Below are positions 48,201 to 62,030 of a DNA stretch of 64,000 nucleotides, piece after piece. This stretch comes from Naumovozyma dairenensis CBS 421 (taxonomy: Eukaryota > Ascomycota > Saccharomycetes > Saccharomycetales > Saccharomycetaceae). The stretch is from the NCBI RefSeq assembly GCF_000227115.2, contig NC_016481.1:1381259-1445258 (forward strand), written 5' to 3'. Every line of letters begins with the position of its first letter. Position 1 is the first letter of the stretch. The translations under genes and the position numbers were made by a program. Below the pieces are notes generated by a model, which saw nothing but the letters and a program-made list of their open reading frames with translations, ran no database searches and was not told where the DNA came from.

Positions 48201-49520
48201 CTATCTTTTGAACATTGAATTACTATTACTACTGGCGCCGTTATTGTTCGATGATAAATTCAAATTCATACCAGAGTTGCTATTATTGTTTGCAAATGAA
48301 TTATTAATGTTATTATTATTCGATAGAGGTAGCGGTAACGGAGAAGAAGTTCTACTACATTGTCTTGCTAGGAAATTTTGATTTAAATTCAAAGAGTTTA
48401 ATCCCATTGAAAGCGTATTGTTAGTGGTAAAATCGTTATGGAACCCGCTTGTATTTGAATAAGATTTTTCTAACGGGATTAATAATTGTGGAGTATTTGG
48501 TCTACTTATTAGATTTGGTCTTCTCAACGGGAAAACGTTAGTAGCGGTGTTATTTGTTATAAGATCATTTGAATCTTTATTATTATTATAATTACTATTG
48601 CTTAAATTCATTAGTTCAGCAAACTGAGGAGGAGGTGGTAATGAAGATAAAGAGGCATTACGTGAAAGATACCCATCTTTCCTAACTTCTTGTAAAAGTC
48701 GATACCTTACCAAAGTTATTAGCCAACTATTTCTTTCTTGACCTATTTCAATATTTTTCAATTCAGCTTGTTCGATGGAAATCTTTGCAACTTTATTTAA
48801 GATTCCTGAAGGTGGATTTAAAGAATCAAAGGGGGTAGTTGTTGGATCAGAACAAACATATTGATATATTTCCATTAACAATTGAATAAATGAGTCACTA
48901 AATGCATTATTATTGTTAGTAGCCACTTGTTGTCTTAAGGAATTCATTGGATAATCGGAAATGGAACTTGCTAAAGAGACCGAACTATTTTGACGAGTTC
49001 TATTAAGATTATTATTATTAATGTTGTTGTTTAAATATGGTGGTACAAATGAACCAGAGGGATTATTAAAATAATTATTGGAATTGGAACCATATGTTAT
49101 TGGGGTCATGATAGGGGTATTTATACGAGGATCCATATTCATGACGTTCCCAGATTCGAAATCAAAAGCCATATTAGTATTATTAAGATTATCATTATTA
49201 TATTGAGAATTTAATAGTTGTGATTGGGTAGATATTGGAGTAGGTAGAGGATTAAAATTATTTTGTTTATCACTATTATTTTGTTGCAATTCTGGTTCTG
49301 TTTGTTGCACGAAACCGTCGTTTATTTTTTGTGACGTTCCAATTTTGAAATGAGCTGCTTTAGTTGGTGTTTTATCCAAATCTGTTTTTTGAATGGAGCT
49401 GATGGAAGAAGAAGGAGGAGGAAGAGGAGAAGCTTCTGAGGAACCAGTATCATTTGTAGTACGACCTGAATGACGAGGATGGTGATGAAATTTGTTATGA
49501 AATCTATCTAGTAGCATCAT
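48201..49520 (-). CDS. CIP1: Cip1, Cdk1/G1-cyclin inhibitor
   Basis: A 439-residue, Asn/Ser/Pro-rich protein (S. cerevisiae YPL014W is 381). It shares the MLLxRxHxK start, the TPIMTPIT and SFVPPYLNNN stretch, RTRQNSSVSLASSISD, and a conserved core at about residues 210-300 (CSDPTTTPFDSLNPPSGIL, ERNSWLITLVRYRLLQEVR, KDGYLSRNASLSSLPPPP). Cip1 inhibits Cln-Cdk1 in G1 and takes part in osmotic stress responses. It lies next to MRPS16 as in S. cerevisiae. The upstream region carries two MCB boxes and stress elements (49860-50216), fitting cell-cycle and Msn2/4 control. Asn codon repeats in the gene are likely to vary in length. Confidence 0.92.
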   Translation of the reverse strand: MMLLDRFHNKFHHHPRHSGRTTNDTGSSEASPLPPPSSSISSIQKTDLDKTPTKAAHFKIGTSQKINDGFVQQTEPELQQNNSDKQNNFNPLPTPISTQSQLLNSQYNNDNLNNTNMAFDFESGNVMNMDPRINTPIMTPITYGSNSNNYFNNPSGSFVPPYLNNNINNNNLNRTRQNSSVSLASSISDYPMNSLRQQVATNNNNAFSDSFIQLLMEIYQYVCSDPTTTPFDSLNPPSGILNKVAKISIEQAELKNIEIGQERNSWLITLVRYRLLQEVRKDGYLSRNASLSSLPPPPQFAELMNLSNSNYNNNKDSNDLITNNTATNVFPLRRPNLISRPNTPQLLIPLEKSYSNTSGFHNDFTTNNTLSMGLNSLNLNQNFLARQCSRTSSPLPLPLSNNNNINNSFANNNSNSGMNLNLSSNNNGASSNSNSMFKR

Positions 49521-49859
49521 TTTAAGTTATAGAGGTTTTTTAAAGACGTGGTGGAGGTAGATGTATTCCTTTCTCGATTTGAGATAGGCACGCTGTAGTT
49601 TTAAGAAAAGATAATTTGAAGAATGAAAGTTAGAAACTCAAGTTGTTTAATTTATACAAGACATGATAATAGAAAACAAATGTAGTCAGGTAGTACTTAT
49701 AAGAAGAACAAACCAACTAGATCTCTGGGGAGTATGTTATATCCAGGTTTTCTTTGTCTTGGAGTCTCCATGGGGAAGCTCGAGGAATTTAAAACTCCCG
49801 TTTTTGGAAAGTGGTACATGACCCAAATAGGAAACCGCCGAAAAATATATTCCTCGACC

Positions 49860-50216
49860 CCCCTTAGACAAACACGTGTACCTATTCAGTTACCGACGGA
49901 TTGCTTTATGGGGAAACATAATTGGTACGACGCGTGAACCGAGGCGATCTTTACGCGTCTCCTACCACTGACATAACTGCCTTCTTCCCTCCCCAGTGGG
50001 ACCCCCACATTCCATATCCATGGAAGTAGTTAAAGTGTTCGGAAAACGTAATAAATTTTTATCCGTTCCCCCCTCTTCCATGCGTTCGTATAGGCAAGGG
50101 ACAAGGAGAGAGCAGATGCGAGGATAGAATTCCAGATTTATTTTAAAGTTTATGAAGTATATTGTGGGTAATTATGGTACCTAATAAGTTACCGTATAAA
50201 TTTGGAAAACAAGGGG
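49860..50216. promoter_or_regulatory. CIP1 upstream control region: two MCB and three STRE motifs
   Basis: ACGCGT at 49930-49935 and 49953-49958 (MBF sites), CCCCT at 49860-49864 and 50070-50074, and AGGGG at 50212-50216 (Msn2/4 sites). All lie 340-700 bp upstream of CIP1 and more than 1.1 kb from CHL1. Confidence 0.55.
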
Positions 50217-50340
50217 GGGAGACTCAACCATATACGTAGCAAAGGGCCCAATATGCAATATGCAATGCTTTCTCTCTCGTTCTTCCTAATAAATCTTCGC
50301 AAGGACTCTCGTGGGGGATACCATGTTCGGCATGTAAAGC

Positions 50341-50364
50341 AATCAATAATCAATAATCAATAAT
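50341..50364. repeat. AATCAAT tandem repeat (3.4 copies)
   Basis: Three perfect 7-bp units and a partial fourth, followed by an A-rich run, in the CIP1-CHL1 interval. Confidence 0.9.
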
Positions 50365-51388
50365 AAAAAGAAAAAAACAAATGTCAAAATGTCATACGAC
50401 ATTTCCGACTGTTGCATTTACGTACCGACGTTTAGCTGTGTGTCGGTCCGTACACATCTTCTTCTTACAGGCTTATTTAACATTACATTACGTAAAATAA
50501 TTTTTTTAAAAGCAAGTGCTTATATTCCTGTGGCGTAACATAAGGGAATAATATGAATGCAAACGAATAAATATATATATTGTTGAATTTTTCCACAGCT
50601 GTGTTTGCCTTTTTAGTACAAATTATACAATTTTCTATACGTATGTCATATATTGGACATTACGCACGGAGATCCTTAGTCAGATAGTGTAGTATCATTC
50701 CATGATTACATAGATTAATACAAACGTATAGAGTTAAGAATGTTTACTATTTAATTAGTTCCGACATGGTAAGGAGAGTCCCCTTTGATAGGGTATATGT
50801 ACTATACATATACCTACATACCTATTAGGTACTAATCAAGGTACTCAATGGACGATTCTTGGGATAAAAGAAATGAATGCTACAGTCTATGACCTAATTT
50901 CCTCGTTTTCTTGCTAACTGTAGTTACTTCTGAGTTTCTGAACTGATTTATGGTTCAGAATCGTCTCCATCTGTTCCAAGCGCACCTTAATTTCAGATGA
51001 GACATGATCGTATTCCAATTGCTTTACACTATCAACTGTATGGGAATCCATCTAATAACTAATTTAGCACCACCGGGGTATTTTGGATAGTAATATCATC
51101 TCCAAGTAATAATATACGTAGACAACATGTGTATTTATAATTTTTTTCTTGTAATATTTAAACAATAGTACCCGAAAAATAAATTTTGCCGCCGAGGTAC
51201 CTATAAGAAAAATATCACTGAAGAAGAGTTGTAGAAAAAAGAAGCTGGTGATTGGAAAATCAATCAAAAATCTACCAACCTTTTGTTGTAGAGGAAGATT
51301 TCAACCTCATCGTTAACAATTACTAGCATTTACTGCTCCTCATTAAGTTCGCAGCTGTGTTTCTTTTCATTCTATAACCATTCCATCT

Positions 51389-53944
51389 ATGAATTTCCCC
51401 ACTACACAGACTGATCCCCAGACAAATAAATTCCATCATCCTTATAAACCTTATGATATTCAATTACAATTAATGAAATGTGTCTATGATGTCTTGAATG
51501 AGGATAAGAAGATAGCAATTTTAGAAAGTCCTACAGGAACAGGGAAAACTTTATCATTGATTTGTGCCACCATTACATGGCTTCGAGAAAATAAAGCAGA
51601 TTATTTAGCTGGTATTTCAAAAAAGACCACCATCGATTCAAATGAAAATACAGAAGAACATGCTACAAATGACAGCGATGAAGAGGAGGATGAACCAGAT
51701 TGGGTTAACGAGAGATATAAGAATTCAATCTTGAAAGATAGGTTACATCTTCTTAAAGATTATGAAGATCATTTGGATCATTTAAAGGGGAAGAAAACAA
51801 TAACAAAGACGGCTTCTAAAATTAATACTAATATTATACGTCCTTATAAGAGACTGAGAAAGAATACAGATGTACCACAGTTACAAGTTACCATCTCTGA
51901 ACAAGATCTTTTACCGCAACCTTATAATTCAGATTCTGAAGATATTAGTTGCAGACAAAATGAAAAGGATTCTATCAAGTTAAATAAAGACGTTCAAGCA
52001 CTCTTGTCTAAATTAGAAACGAAGGAACGGAAGCTTGACCAAGATGATAAATGGGGTAATGCTTCACCAAATCCAATTAAGATATATTTTACTTCAAGGA
52101 CACATTCCCAACTAAGTCAATTCGCTTCACAATTAAGATTACCTACATTCCCATCTTCATTCAAAGATGATGTACCTCATGAAAGAATAAAGTATATTCC
52201 CTTAGGTTCTAAGAAAATTCTCTGTATAAATCCAAACGTTAAGAAGTTCAAAACTGTTGATGCCATTAATGACGCTTGTTCTGAAACTAGACATTCTAAG
52301 GAAGGATGTCCATTTTATCAAAATACTCCAACATGGCATAATGATAGAGATACCCTAGCATTTAGAGATAACGTTTATGAAGACGTTCATGATATTGAAG
52401 ACACTGTGACAGTTGGAGAATCATTGGGAGTTTGCCCATATTATGCCATTAGAGATTCAATACCTGGAGCTGAAGTTATTACACTACCTTATCAATATTT
52501 ATTTTCCGAGTCTATGAGAGAAAGTTTAAAAATAGATTTAGAAAATTCAATAGTAATTATCGATGAAGCTCATAATCTTATCGATACCATAAATTCCATT
52601 CATTCAGCTGAAATCTCAATAACTGATTTACAAAAATGTTCAAAAGGTTTACAATTATATTTACAAAAATTTAAACTTAAATTAAATGCAGGAAATAGAG
52701 TCAACTTACTGAAATTAATCAAATTACTCAATGTGATCACAAAATTTATCACTGATCGTTTCGAGAAACCAGGTCAAGAATTCAACCCATCTGAAATATT
52801 TAACAATTCTAACGCTGATGTATTGAATATTCATAAATTAAACAAATATATTAAACGATCCAAAATTGCATATAAAATTGAAACATACATGGATTCACTT
52901 AAAATACCCTCAGAATCAAAAACACAAGCCAAGAAATCTCCATCTGCAGCACATCCATTATTGTTTAAAATTGTTACTTTCCTTACCACATTAACGAACC
53001 CAACATCAGAAGGTCAATTTTTTTTCGAGAAGGGAAAGGCAATAAAATACATGTTATTAGAACCAAGTAAACAATTTGAACCAATCATTGAAAAATCCAA
53101 ATGTGTTATACTTGCTGGTGGTACAATGGAACCGATTTCAGATTTCTATGATAATTTATTTCCTTCCATCTCAAAAGATTTGATAACTTCATTTTCATGT
53201 GATCATGTCATTCCTGATAAGAATTTAGAAACTTTTATTATAAATGAATCACAATTCGAATTTACTTTTGAAAAAAGACAAAACATATCCTTGGTTAATG
53301 GTGCATTATTCCAATTTTATTTGCAATTGAGCCAAAATGTTCCTAAAAGTGGTGGTATTGTTGGGTTTTTCCCCAGTTACCAATATTTACAATTTATCAT
53401 TGATAAATGGAAACACGCCGGTTTATTTGACAAATTATATAAAATAAGGAAAATATTTTTCGAGTCGAAGGATGGACCAGATCCCTTATCTGAATATTCC
53501 GAAGCTGTGACAAATGGAGATGGAGCTATTTTATTTGCCATTGTGGGTGGGAAACTATCTGAAGGTATTAATTTCCAGGATAATTTATGTAGAGCAATCG
53601 TAATGGTTGGGTTACCATATCCAAACGTCTTTAGTGGTGAATTGTTAGTGAAGAAAAACCATTTGGAGAAGAAAATTTTGAAAGAAGGTGGTAGTAAGCA
53701 AGATGTTTCCACCGCAACGAGAAATTTCTATGAAATTATTTGTATGAAGGCAGTCAATCAAAGTGTCGGTAGAGCCATTAGACATGCTAATGATCATGCT
53801 ACAGTTTATTTATTAGATAAACGCTTTATATCACCTAATATACGAACGAAATTATCTCATTGGATCAGCGGTAGGATTCAAAAAGAAGACACTATTATGG
53901 AAGTCATGAAAAAAACAAAGAATTTTTTCTCTAAACATAAATAA
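51389..53944 (+). CDS. CHL1: Chl1, DEAH/FANCJ-type iron-sulfur DNA helicase
   Basis: An 851-residue protein (S. cerevisiae 861). A Q-motif region (PYDIQLQLMKCVYDVL) precedes Walker A ESPTGTGKT at residues 46-54. Four cysteines at 279, 297, 307 and 349 are placed to hold the 4Fe-4S cluster of this family. The Walker B/DEAH box IIDEAHN is at about 390-396, and motifs V and VI follow (GGKLSEGINFQD, SVGRAIRHANDHA, with arginine fingers). An acidic insertion sits between Walker A and the Fe-S region. Chl1 unwinds DNA 5'-3' at replication forks and helps Ctf4/Eco1 in sister-chromatid cohesion. Corresponds to YPL008W. Confidence 0.96.
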   Translation: MNFPTTQTDPQTNKFHHPYKPYDIQLQLMKCVYDVLNEDKKIAILESPTGTGKTLSLICATITWLRENKADYLAGISKKTTIDSNENTEEHATNDSDEEEDEPDWVNERYKNSILKDRLHLLKDYEDHLDHLKGKKTITKTASKINTNIIRPYKRLRKNTDVPQLQVTISEQDLLPQPYNSDSEDISCRQNEKDSIKLNKDVQALLSKLETKERKLDQDDKWGNASPNPIKIYFTSRTHSQLSQFASQLRLPTFPSSFKDDVPHERIKYIPLGSKKILCINPNVKKFKTVDAINDACSETRHSKEGCPFYQNTPTWHNDRDTLAFRDNVYEDVHDIEDTVTVGESLGVCPYYAIRDSIPGAEVITLPYQYLFSESMRESLKIDLENSIVIIDEAHNLIDTINSIHSAEISITDLQKCSKGLQLYLQKFKLKLNAGNRVNLLKLIKLLNVITKFITDRFEKPGQEFNPSEIFNNSNADVLNIHKLNKYIKRSKIAYKIETYMDSLKIPSESKTQAKKSPSAAHPLLFKIVTFLTTLTNPTSEGQFFFEKGKAIKYMLLEPSKQFEPIIEKSKCVILAGGTMEPISDFYDNLFPSISKDLITSFSCDHVIPDKNLETFIINESQFEFTFEKRQNISLVNGALFQFYLQLSQNVPKSGGIVGFFPSYQYLQFIIDKWKHAGLFDKLYKIRKIFFESKDGPDPLSEYSEAVTNGDGAILFAIVGGKLSEGINFQDNLCRAIVMVGLPYPNVFSGELLVKKNHLEKKILKEGGSKQDVSTATRNFYEIICMKAVNQSVGRAIRHANDHATVYLLDKRFISPNIRTKLSHWISGRIQKEDTIMEVMKKTKNFFSKHK

Positions 53945-54117
53945 TCATTCATATACCATATTTTATAGACTATTATAGACACTAATTTTAGATTAACATT
54001 AACGATTGTGAAATATGAACACGGTATCTTTACAGGCTATATGAATTCCGATTACAATCCAAACAGACAAGAAAAGTCTTCTTTTGCTTTATAAAATGGA
54101 AGTTAACTGAAAATATA

Positions 54118-55899
54118 TCAAGAACTCTTCATTTTACTTCCACAATATATGCTAGTGTCGCCAAATACTTCTAGTAATGTTTTCGTGAACCAACCATATT
54201 CATTTTGAGTATCTCTAGTAATGTCAATAACGCGTGTCTTCGTTACCAAACATATTTTCACTTTTGTAGTTAATAATGGCAATAGTGTGGCAGCGCATCT
54301 ATTCCAAGTATTTCCATCATTAGAGATAATAGTGTTAGTAGAATCTTTAAAACCAAATGTCTCCTCAATGTAATCACCTTTTATCGTAACTTGATCCACA
54401 TTTATGGAAGATGCTTCTTCTAAAACACAGGATAATGATTGGAATGCTGCTTTATCTATTTCATTGACAAGTTCGTTTTGATGTCCTAATCCATATTGAT
54501 ATATTAGCTTTCTAATCAAATAGATAGATGTAGTTTCTCCTATGAAATTTAGGAAGAGCAAATTATTTATTACTTTATCTTTAAGTATAAGTTGTAGATA
54601 GCTTTTAAAATCAATATTTGTGTCAAAATTTGGACGATACTCATTGATTTTTGCAAGATTCAATTCTCCGTTAGTGGGTAGCATTTTATCATATATATTG
54701 TAAGTCTGATATTTCGCAAATCCAGTTGCTTGATTAGAAAGTTCCCATGAAGTATTTAAAGGAATAAACATTATATTATATTGTAGTTGTGAGGTGATTC
54801 TATATTTCATCGATATTTTTTCAATGTCATAGAGTATAGCCAGTGAATAACCATCTGGAGAAACCGCGACACCATATATGAATAATGTTGTTTCATATTT
54901 ATTGTATTCATTCCAAACTGCGTTCCATTTTTTAACACTTTTTTCTAATAATGGCGAGATCACATCATCTACTAAAAGGTTTAACTCTTCATTTAAATTC
55001 AACTTACATGATGTTTTATTTGATAACAGAATAACTTCATCGGACGTTTTCCCTAATGGAATAATTTTATAGCCATCATTAGGTCCAATTTCTAAAGATG
55101 ATGTTTCATTTTTTATTAAATTAATTTTATGGAAATACCCCGACGAAGTCACGACTACATAATCTTTAATTTTTTGAAAATCCACTATCTTAAACCTGGA
55201 AGAGGCCATCAGCTGCATCACTGTATTTTTTTGTATGTTACTATAGTCCCATGTGATAGCAAACATCGAGTTATCATCCAAAATTGCAATAATTGTATCA
55301 TCTTCAGTCCATTTTATGTTCGTCACCCACAAATTTTGATCTATTAGAGGTAACAATGATATTATACAGTTGTATTCGAACGATACAATTCCATCAGCTT
55401 GCGTATTTTCTTTAAAAACAACCAATTGACCAAGCTCGTTACCTGCCAATAAATAATGTCCATCGGGACTCCATTCCATAGAATGATATATTCTAGATGC
55501 TAGACCATGTGTAGTATCCGGTGTATCCAAATAGCATCCCCATTTCCCCTTATCACAAACCAAAACATTACCATTAGTGGTCAAAACAGCAAATACATCA
55601 TGGCAATTAGGAGATGGTTTACAGCTTCTTGTGTATGATATTGGTTGGGAATTAAGTAAAGTGTTTTCCTCGGCAATATCGAACTCTAACTTATTAGGTA
55701 TCTCAGAATCGACTTTCAGTTCTTCCAAATAAAATAAATGTTTGCTATGGCCTTTTATATCTTTCACGAAAATGGGTTGGCCAACTGTTATTGTTGGATA
55801 AGTGTTTAAGTAAAGGGTCCCATCTGTGGCCCATGTTATATTCTCACTCCACGGTTTAAATTCCTTTCTATTAATCACTAGGTCTTTGAGAGTCTTCAT
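54118..55899 (-). CDS. TFC8: Tfc8, tau60 subunit of RNA polymerase III factor TFIIIC
   Basis: A 593-residue protein (S. cerevisiae 588). The N-terminal half is a WD40-like propeller, with blades visible at WSENITWATDGTLYL (18-32), SMEWSPDGHYLLAGNELGQLVVF (near 142-164) and NIKWTEDDTIIAILDDNSMFAITW (near 195-218). The C-terminal half is alpha/beta and binds other TFIIIC subunits. TFIIIC recognises tRNA-gene A and B boxes, such as those of the tRNA-Arg in this window, and recruits TFIIIB. Order CHL1-TFC8-NCR1 matches YPL008W-007C-006W. It ends 173 bp from the CHL1 stop, tail to tail. Confidence 0.95.
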   Translation of the reverse strand: MKTLKDLVINRKEFKPWSENITWATDGTLYLNTYPTITVGQPIFVKDIKGHSKHLFYLEELKVDSEIPNKLEFDIAEENTLLNSQPISYTRSCKPSPNCHDVFAVLTTNGNVLVCDKGKWGCYLDTPDTTHGLASRIYHSMEWSPDGHYLLAGNELGQLVVFKENTQADGIVSFEYNCIISLLPLIDQNLWVTNIKWTEDDTIIAILDDNSMFAITWDYSNIQKNTVMQLMASSRFKIVDFQKIKDYVVVTSSGYFHKINLIKNETSSLEIGPNDGYKIIPLGKTSDEVILLSNKTSCKLNLNEELNLLVDDVISPLLEKSVKKWNAVWNEYNKYETTLFIYGVAVSPDGYSLAILYDIEKISMKYRITSQLQYNIMFIPLNTSWELSNQATGFAKYQTYNIYDKMLPTNGELNLAKINEYRPNFDTNIDFKSYLQLILKDKVINNLLFLNFIGETTSIYLIRKLIYQYGLGHQNELVNEIDKAAFQSLSCVLEEASSINVDQVTIKGDYIEETFGFKDSTNTIISNDGNTWNRCAATLLPLLTTKVKICLVTKTRVIDITRDTQNEYGWFTKTLLEVFGDTSIYCGSKMKSS

Positions 55900-59891
<3,992 letters not shown>

Positions 59892-60714
59892 ATATATGCC
59901 ATTTGGATATACTCTTCCATATTTGCTTTCCTATTTGCACTCTTCTATAAACATACATATTAAATGTTGACTGGTTCATTATCTTAAAAGAATTAAAATT
60001 ACTTTTTATTTCTATATTCATCTATACATATCTTTGCCTCCCAAATGAATCTTTTCGGATAATTATAATACGATATTAATTATATACAACCTTAGCTTCT
60101 CTATAGGTAATACACCAGACATTGTTTTTGTGTGAGTGAATATATGTAGCCCTGATCAACCCCTTCAACTGAACCGCTGGGTGCAATATGTAAATGGACA
60201 ACGTAATAAGATAGACGATTACAAAAATTCTACTTGTATACCTGAACACCCAGCGATAAATACATATAGTGAATTGACATACATACTAAACTATTCAAAA
60301 CATTTACAATTAGAAGTTAAAGTTATTGATAAACAATGTCCGTCGTGAAAAACAAAAATATGTCTGTCGCTGACCCTTGAAGAGTTATTCATTACTCTTG
60401 TTGCTCTAGAATACGTTTTTCTGCCCTTATATATTGAACAATTTGAATGTATGGGTGTAATATAAAAAAGGGAAATTCCATAGAAAACTTTTGAAAGAAC
60501 AAAGAAAGTGACAGAAATTCGAATCTTTAAACAATTCTATACTGTCTTATAATTTAGTGTAGACTATGTTAATTTTAAGGTAAAATGCCATTCATTAGAT
60601 TAAAATATACACATATATATATATTCAAAATAGAAAATCAAAAAAAAATTGTATTGTTTACGTCAAAGTTCGATAGGTTGACGCAAAAGTTTATAATTGA
60701 ATGGATATGGGTAT
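59892..60714. other. Convergent intergenic region between NCR1 and SYM1
   Basis: About 820 bp, longer than most convergent intervals here. ORFs at 60136-60348 and 60585-60779 have no protein features. Nothing else supported; a lost gene between NCR1 and SYM1 is possible but unproven. Confidence 0.5.
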
Positions 60715-61323
60715 TTATTCTATTACAGGAGGATAAAAAACGGGGTACTTTTCTTTGCCCACGACAATTTTCGAATTAGTATAAGAAAGATAAGTGTTCC
60801 AAAATATAGCCATTACATTAACCACTAACAAACGATGTTGAACAGGTACCAATGAGAAATTAATAGATTGGAAAAGAGGCCAAATCATCCAATTTGTTTT
60901 CAAAGTGGGCCACCATTGTTCTTTAATTTTCAATTTGGCAACTTCTTTTGGTTGGCCTTCCAAGGCGGTCATACAACCGAAATAAAATGGAACACCCAAT
61001 GGGGCAAATAATAATTGATCAATGACGACTCTATAAAGCATTGTCAATTGAGTACTATAATTTTTAACTTGAAAGGGTAAATTCACCTTGTTATTCAATA
61101 TCTTATACCATCTATCACCTATAAAGGAGAAAATTAATGAACCGTATATGATGGCTCTTGAAGTTCTTGCATAATCGTATTTATTAGTAAGTTTACCTTC
61201 AGTGGGGAATAAAAGCTGGGCACTAATATCTCCCAGTCCGAATAAAGAACCAGTCATGATAGCATTAGTAGTCTTGGGACGTCTTTTTAATGCATTGGTA
61301 TACAGCAGTAGTAGTTTTGACAT
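60715..61323 (-). CDS. SYM1: Sym1, mitochondrial inner membrane protein of the Mpv17/PMP22 family
   Basis: A 202-residue protein (S. cerevisiae 197). It begins with LYTNALKRRPKTTNAIMTGSLFG, with four hydrophobic segments and the family signature near the C-terminus (KIKEQWWPTLKTNWMIWPLF, then INFSLVPVQHRLLVVN). The start at 61323 matches the S. cerevisiae N-terminus. Sym1 is the orthologue of mammalian MPV17, a channel-like protein needed for growth on ethanol at high temperature. In S. cerevisiae SYM1 is YLR251W, whereas here it is between NCR1 and AEP3, which are adjacent there (YPL006W, YPL005W). Confidence 0.96.
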   Translation of the reverse strand: MSKLLLLYTNALKRRPKTTNAIMTGSLFGLGDISAQLLFPTEGKLTNKYDYARTSRAIIYGSLIFSFIGDRWYKILNNKVNLPFQVKNYSTQLTMLYRVVIDQLLFAPLGVPFYFGCMTALEGQPKEVAKLKIKEQWWPTLKTNWMIWPLFQSINFSLVPVQHRLLVVNVMAIFWNTYLSYTNSKIVVGKEKYPVFYPPVIE

Positions 61324-62030
61324 TTTCTATCTATTTCGCTTTCTCTTTTGGAATTGTATTATTGGATCCTGGATTGAAGCCTTCTATGTTATCAAGAATG
61401 GATCATAATCAAAAATATATTATCTATTTGCAGCACGTTGCTTTCAATCGCTTCTCTTTACTGACTGTCCAGGGCGGTAGAATACTGTTAATTCACTAGA
61501 TATAGGAGATACGTACGTTTCCCATTCACTAATTAAAGGATCTGTTCCTGCATATTAACGCTATAATAAATAATGGTAAGAAGAAGAATACGACGCAGAA
61601 TTAGGCAACGTTTTACTTGATTAGGAAAAATTACTGCACGTGATAACAATTAAATTGGAGAATTGGAAATATTTTCTATGCTTCCACTATCCGTTTTTAC
61701 ACTACGGATACCTTTTTTTAAGTATTCGTGTTAGATCCACGGGTAATATTTTTAGTTTTTACTCTCCTAATGGTTTGCAGATACTATTTAGTGATATAAG
61801 TAAACTGATGTCACATAAAACTAAAACAGAGGAATAAGGTCGAAATAGATAGCGCTATCACTGATCGATGAACTCTCCCTCAATCCTTCGAGAAACGTTT
61901 CTAGAGGAATTAATCATCAAAAGTGTGGATACTTTTATATGCCACAGTATTAGTCGAGTTTCCTTCTACACAACTAAGTCACGAAATTACCGGAACGATA
62001 TCCTTACGATCAACTACACCCAATGGATGA
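61324..62030. other. Divergent intergenic region between SYM1 and AEP3
   Basis: About 700 bp. It holds a CGGGTAA Reb1 core near 61740 and the 12-bp palindrome GATAGCGCTATC (61848-61859). The ORF starting at 61868 overlaps the AEP3 start in another frame and is discarded. Confidence 0.55.

Larger units (their letters stand above)
49521..51388. other. 1.9-kb divergent intergenic region between CIP1 and CHL1
   Basis: Likely site of an inversion boundary relative to S. cerevisiae. On the CIP1 side are two ACGCGT boxes (49930-49935, 49953-49958) and CCCCT/AGGGG stress elements (49860-49864, 50070-50074, 50212-50216). Further right are an AATCAAT tandem repeat (50341-50364) and two hairpins (50387-50404, 50424-50447). 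No trace of an RQC2 ORF, which would need about 3 kb. Confidence 0.6.
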
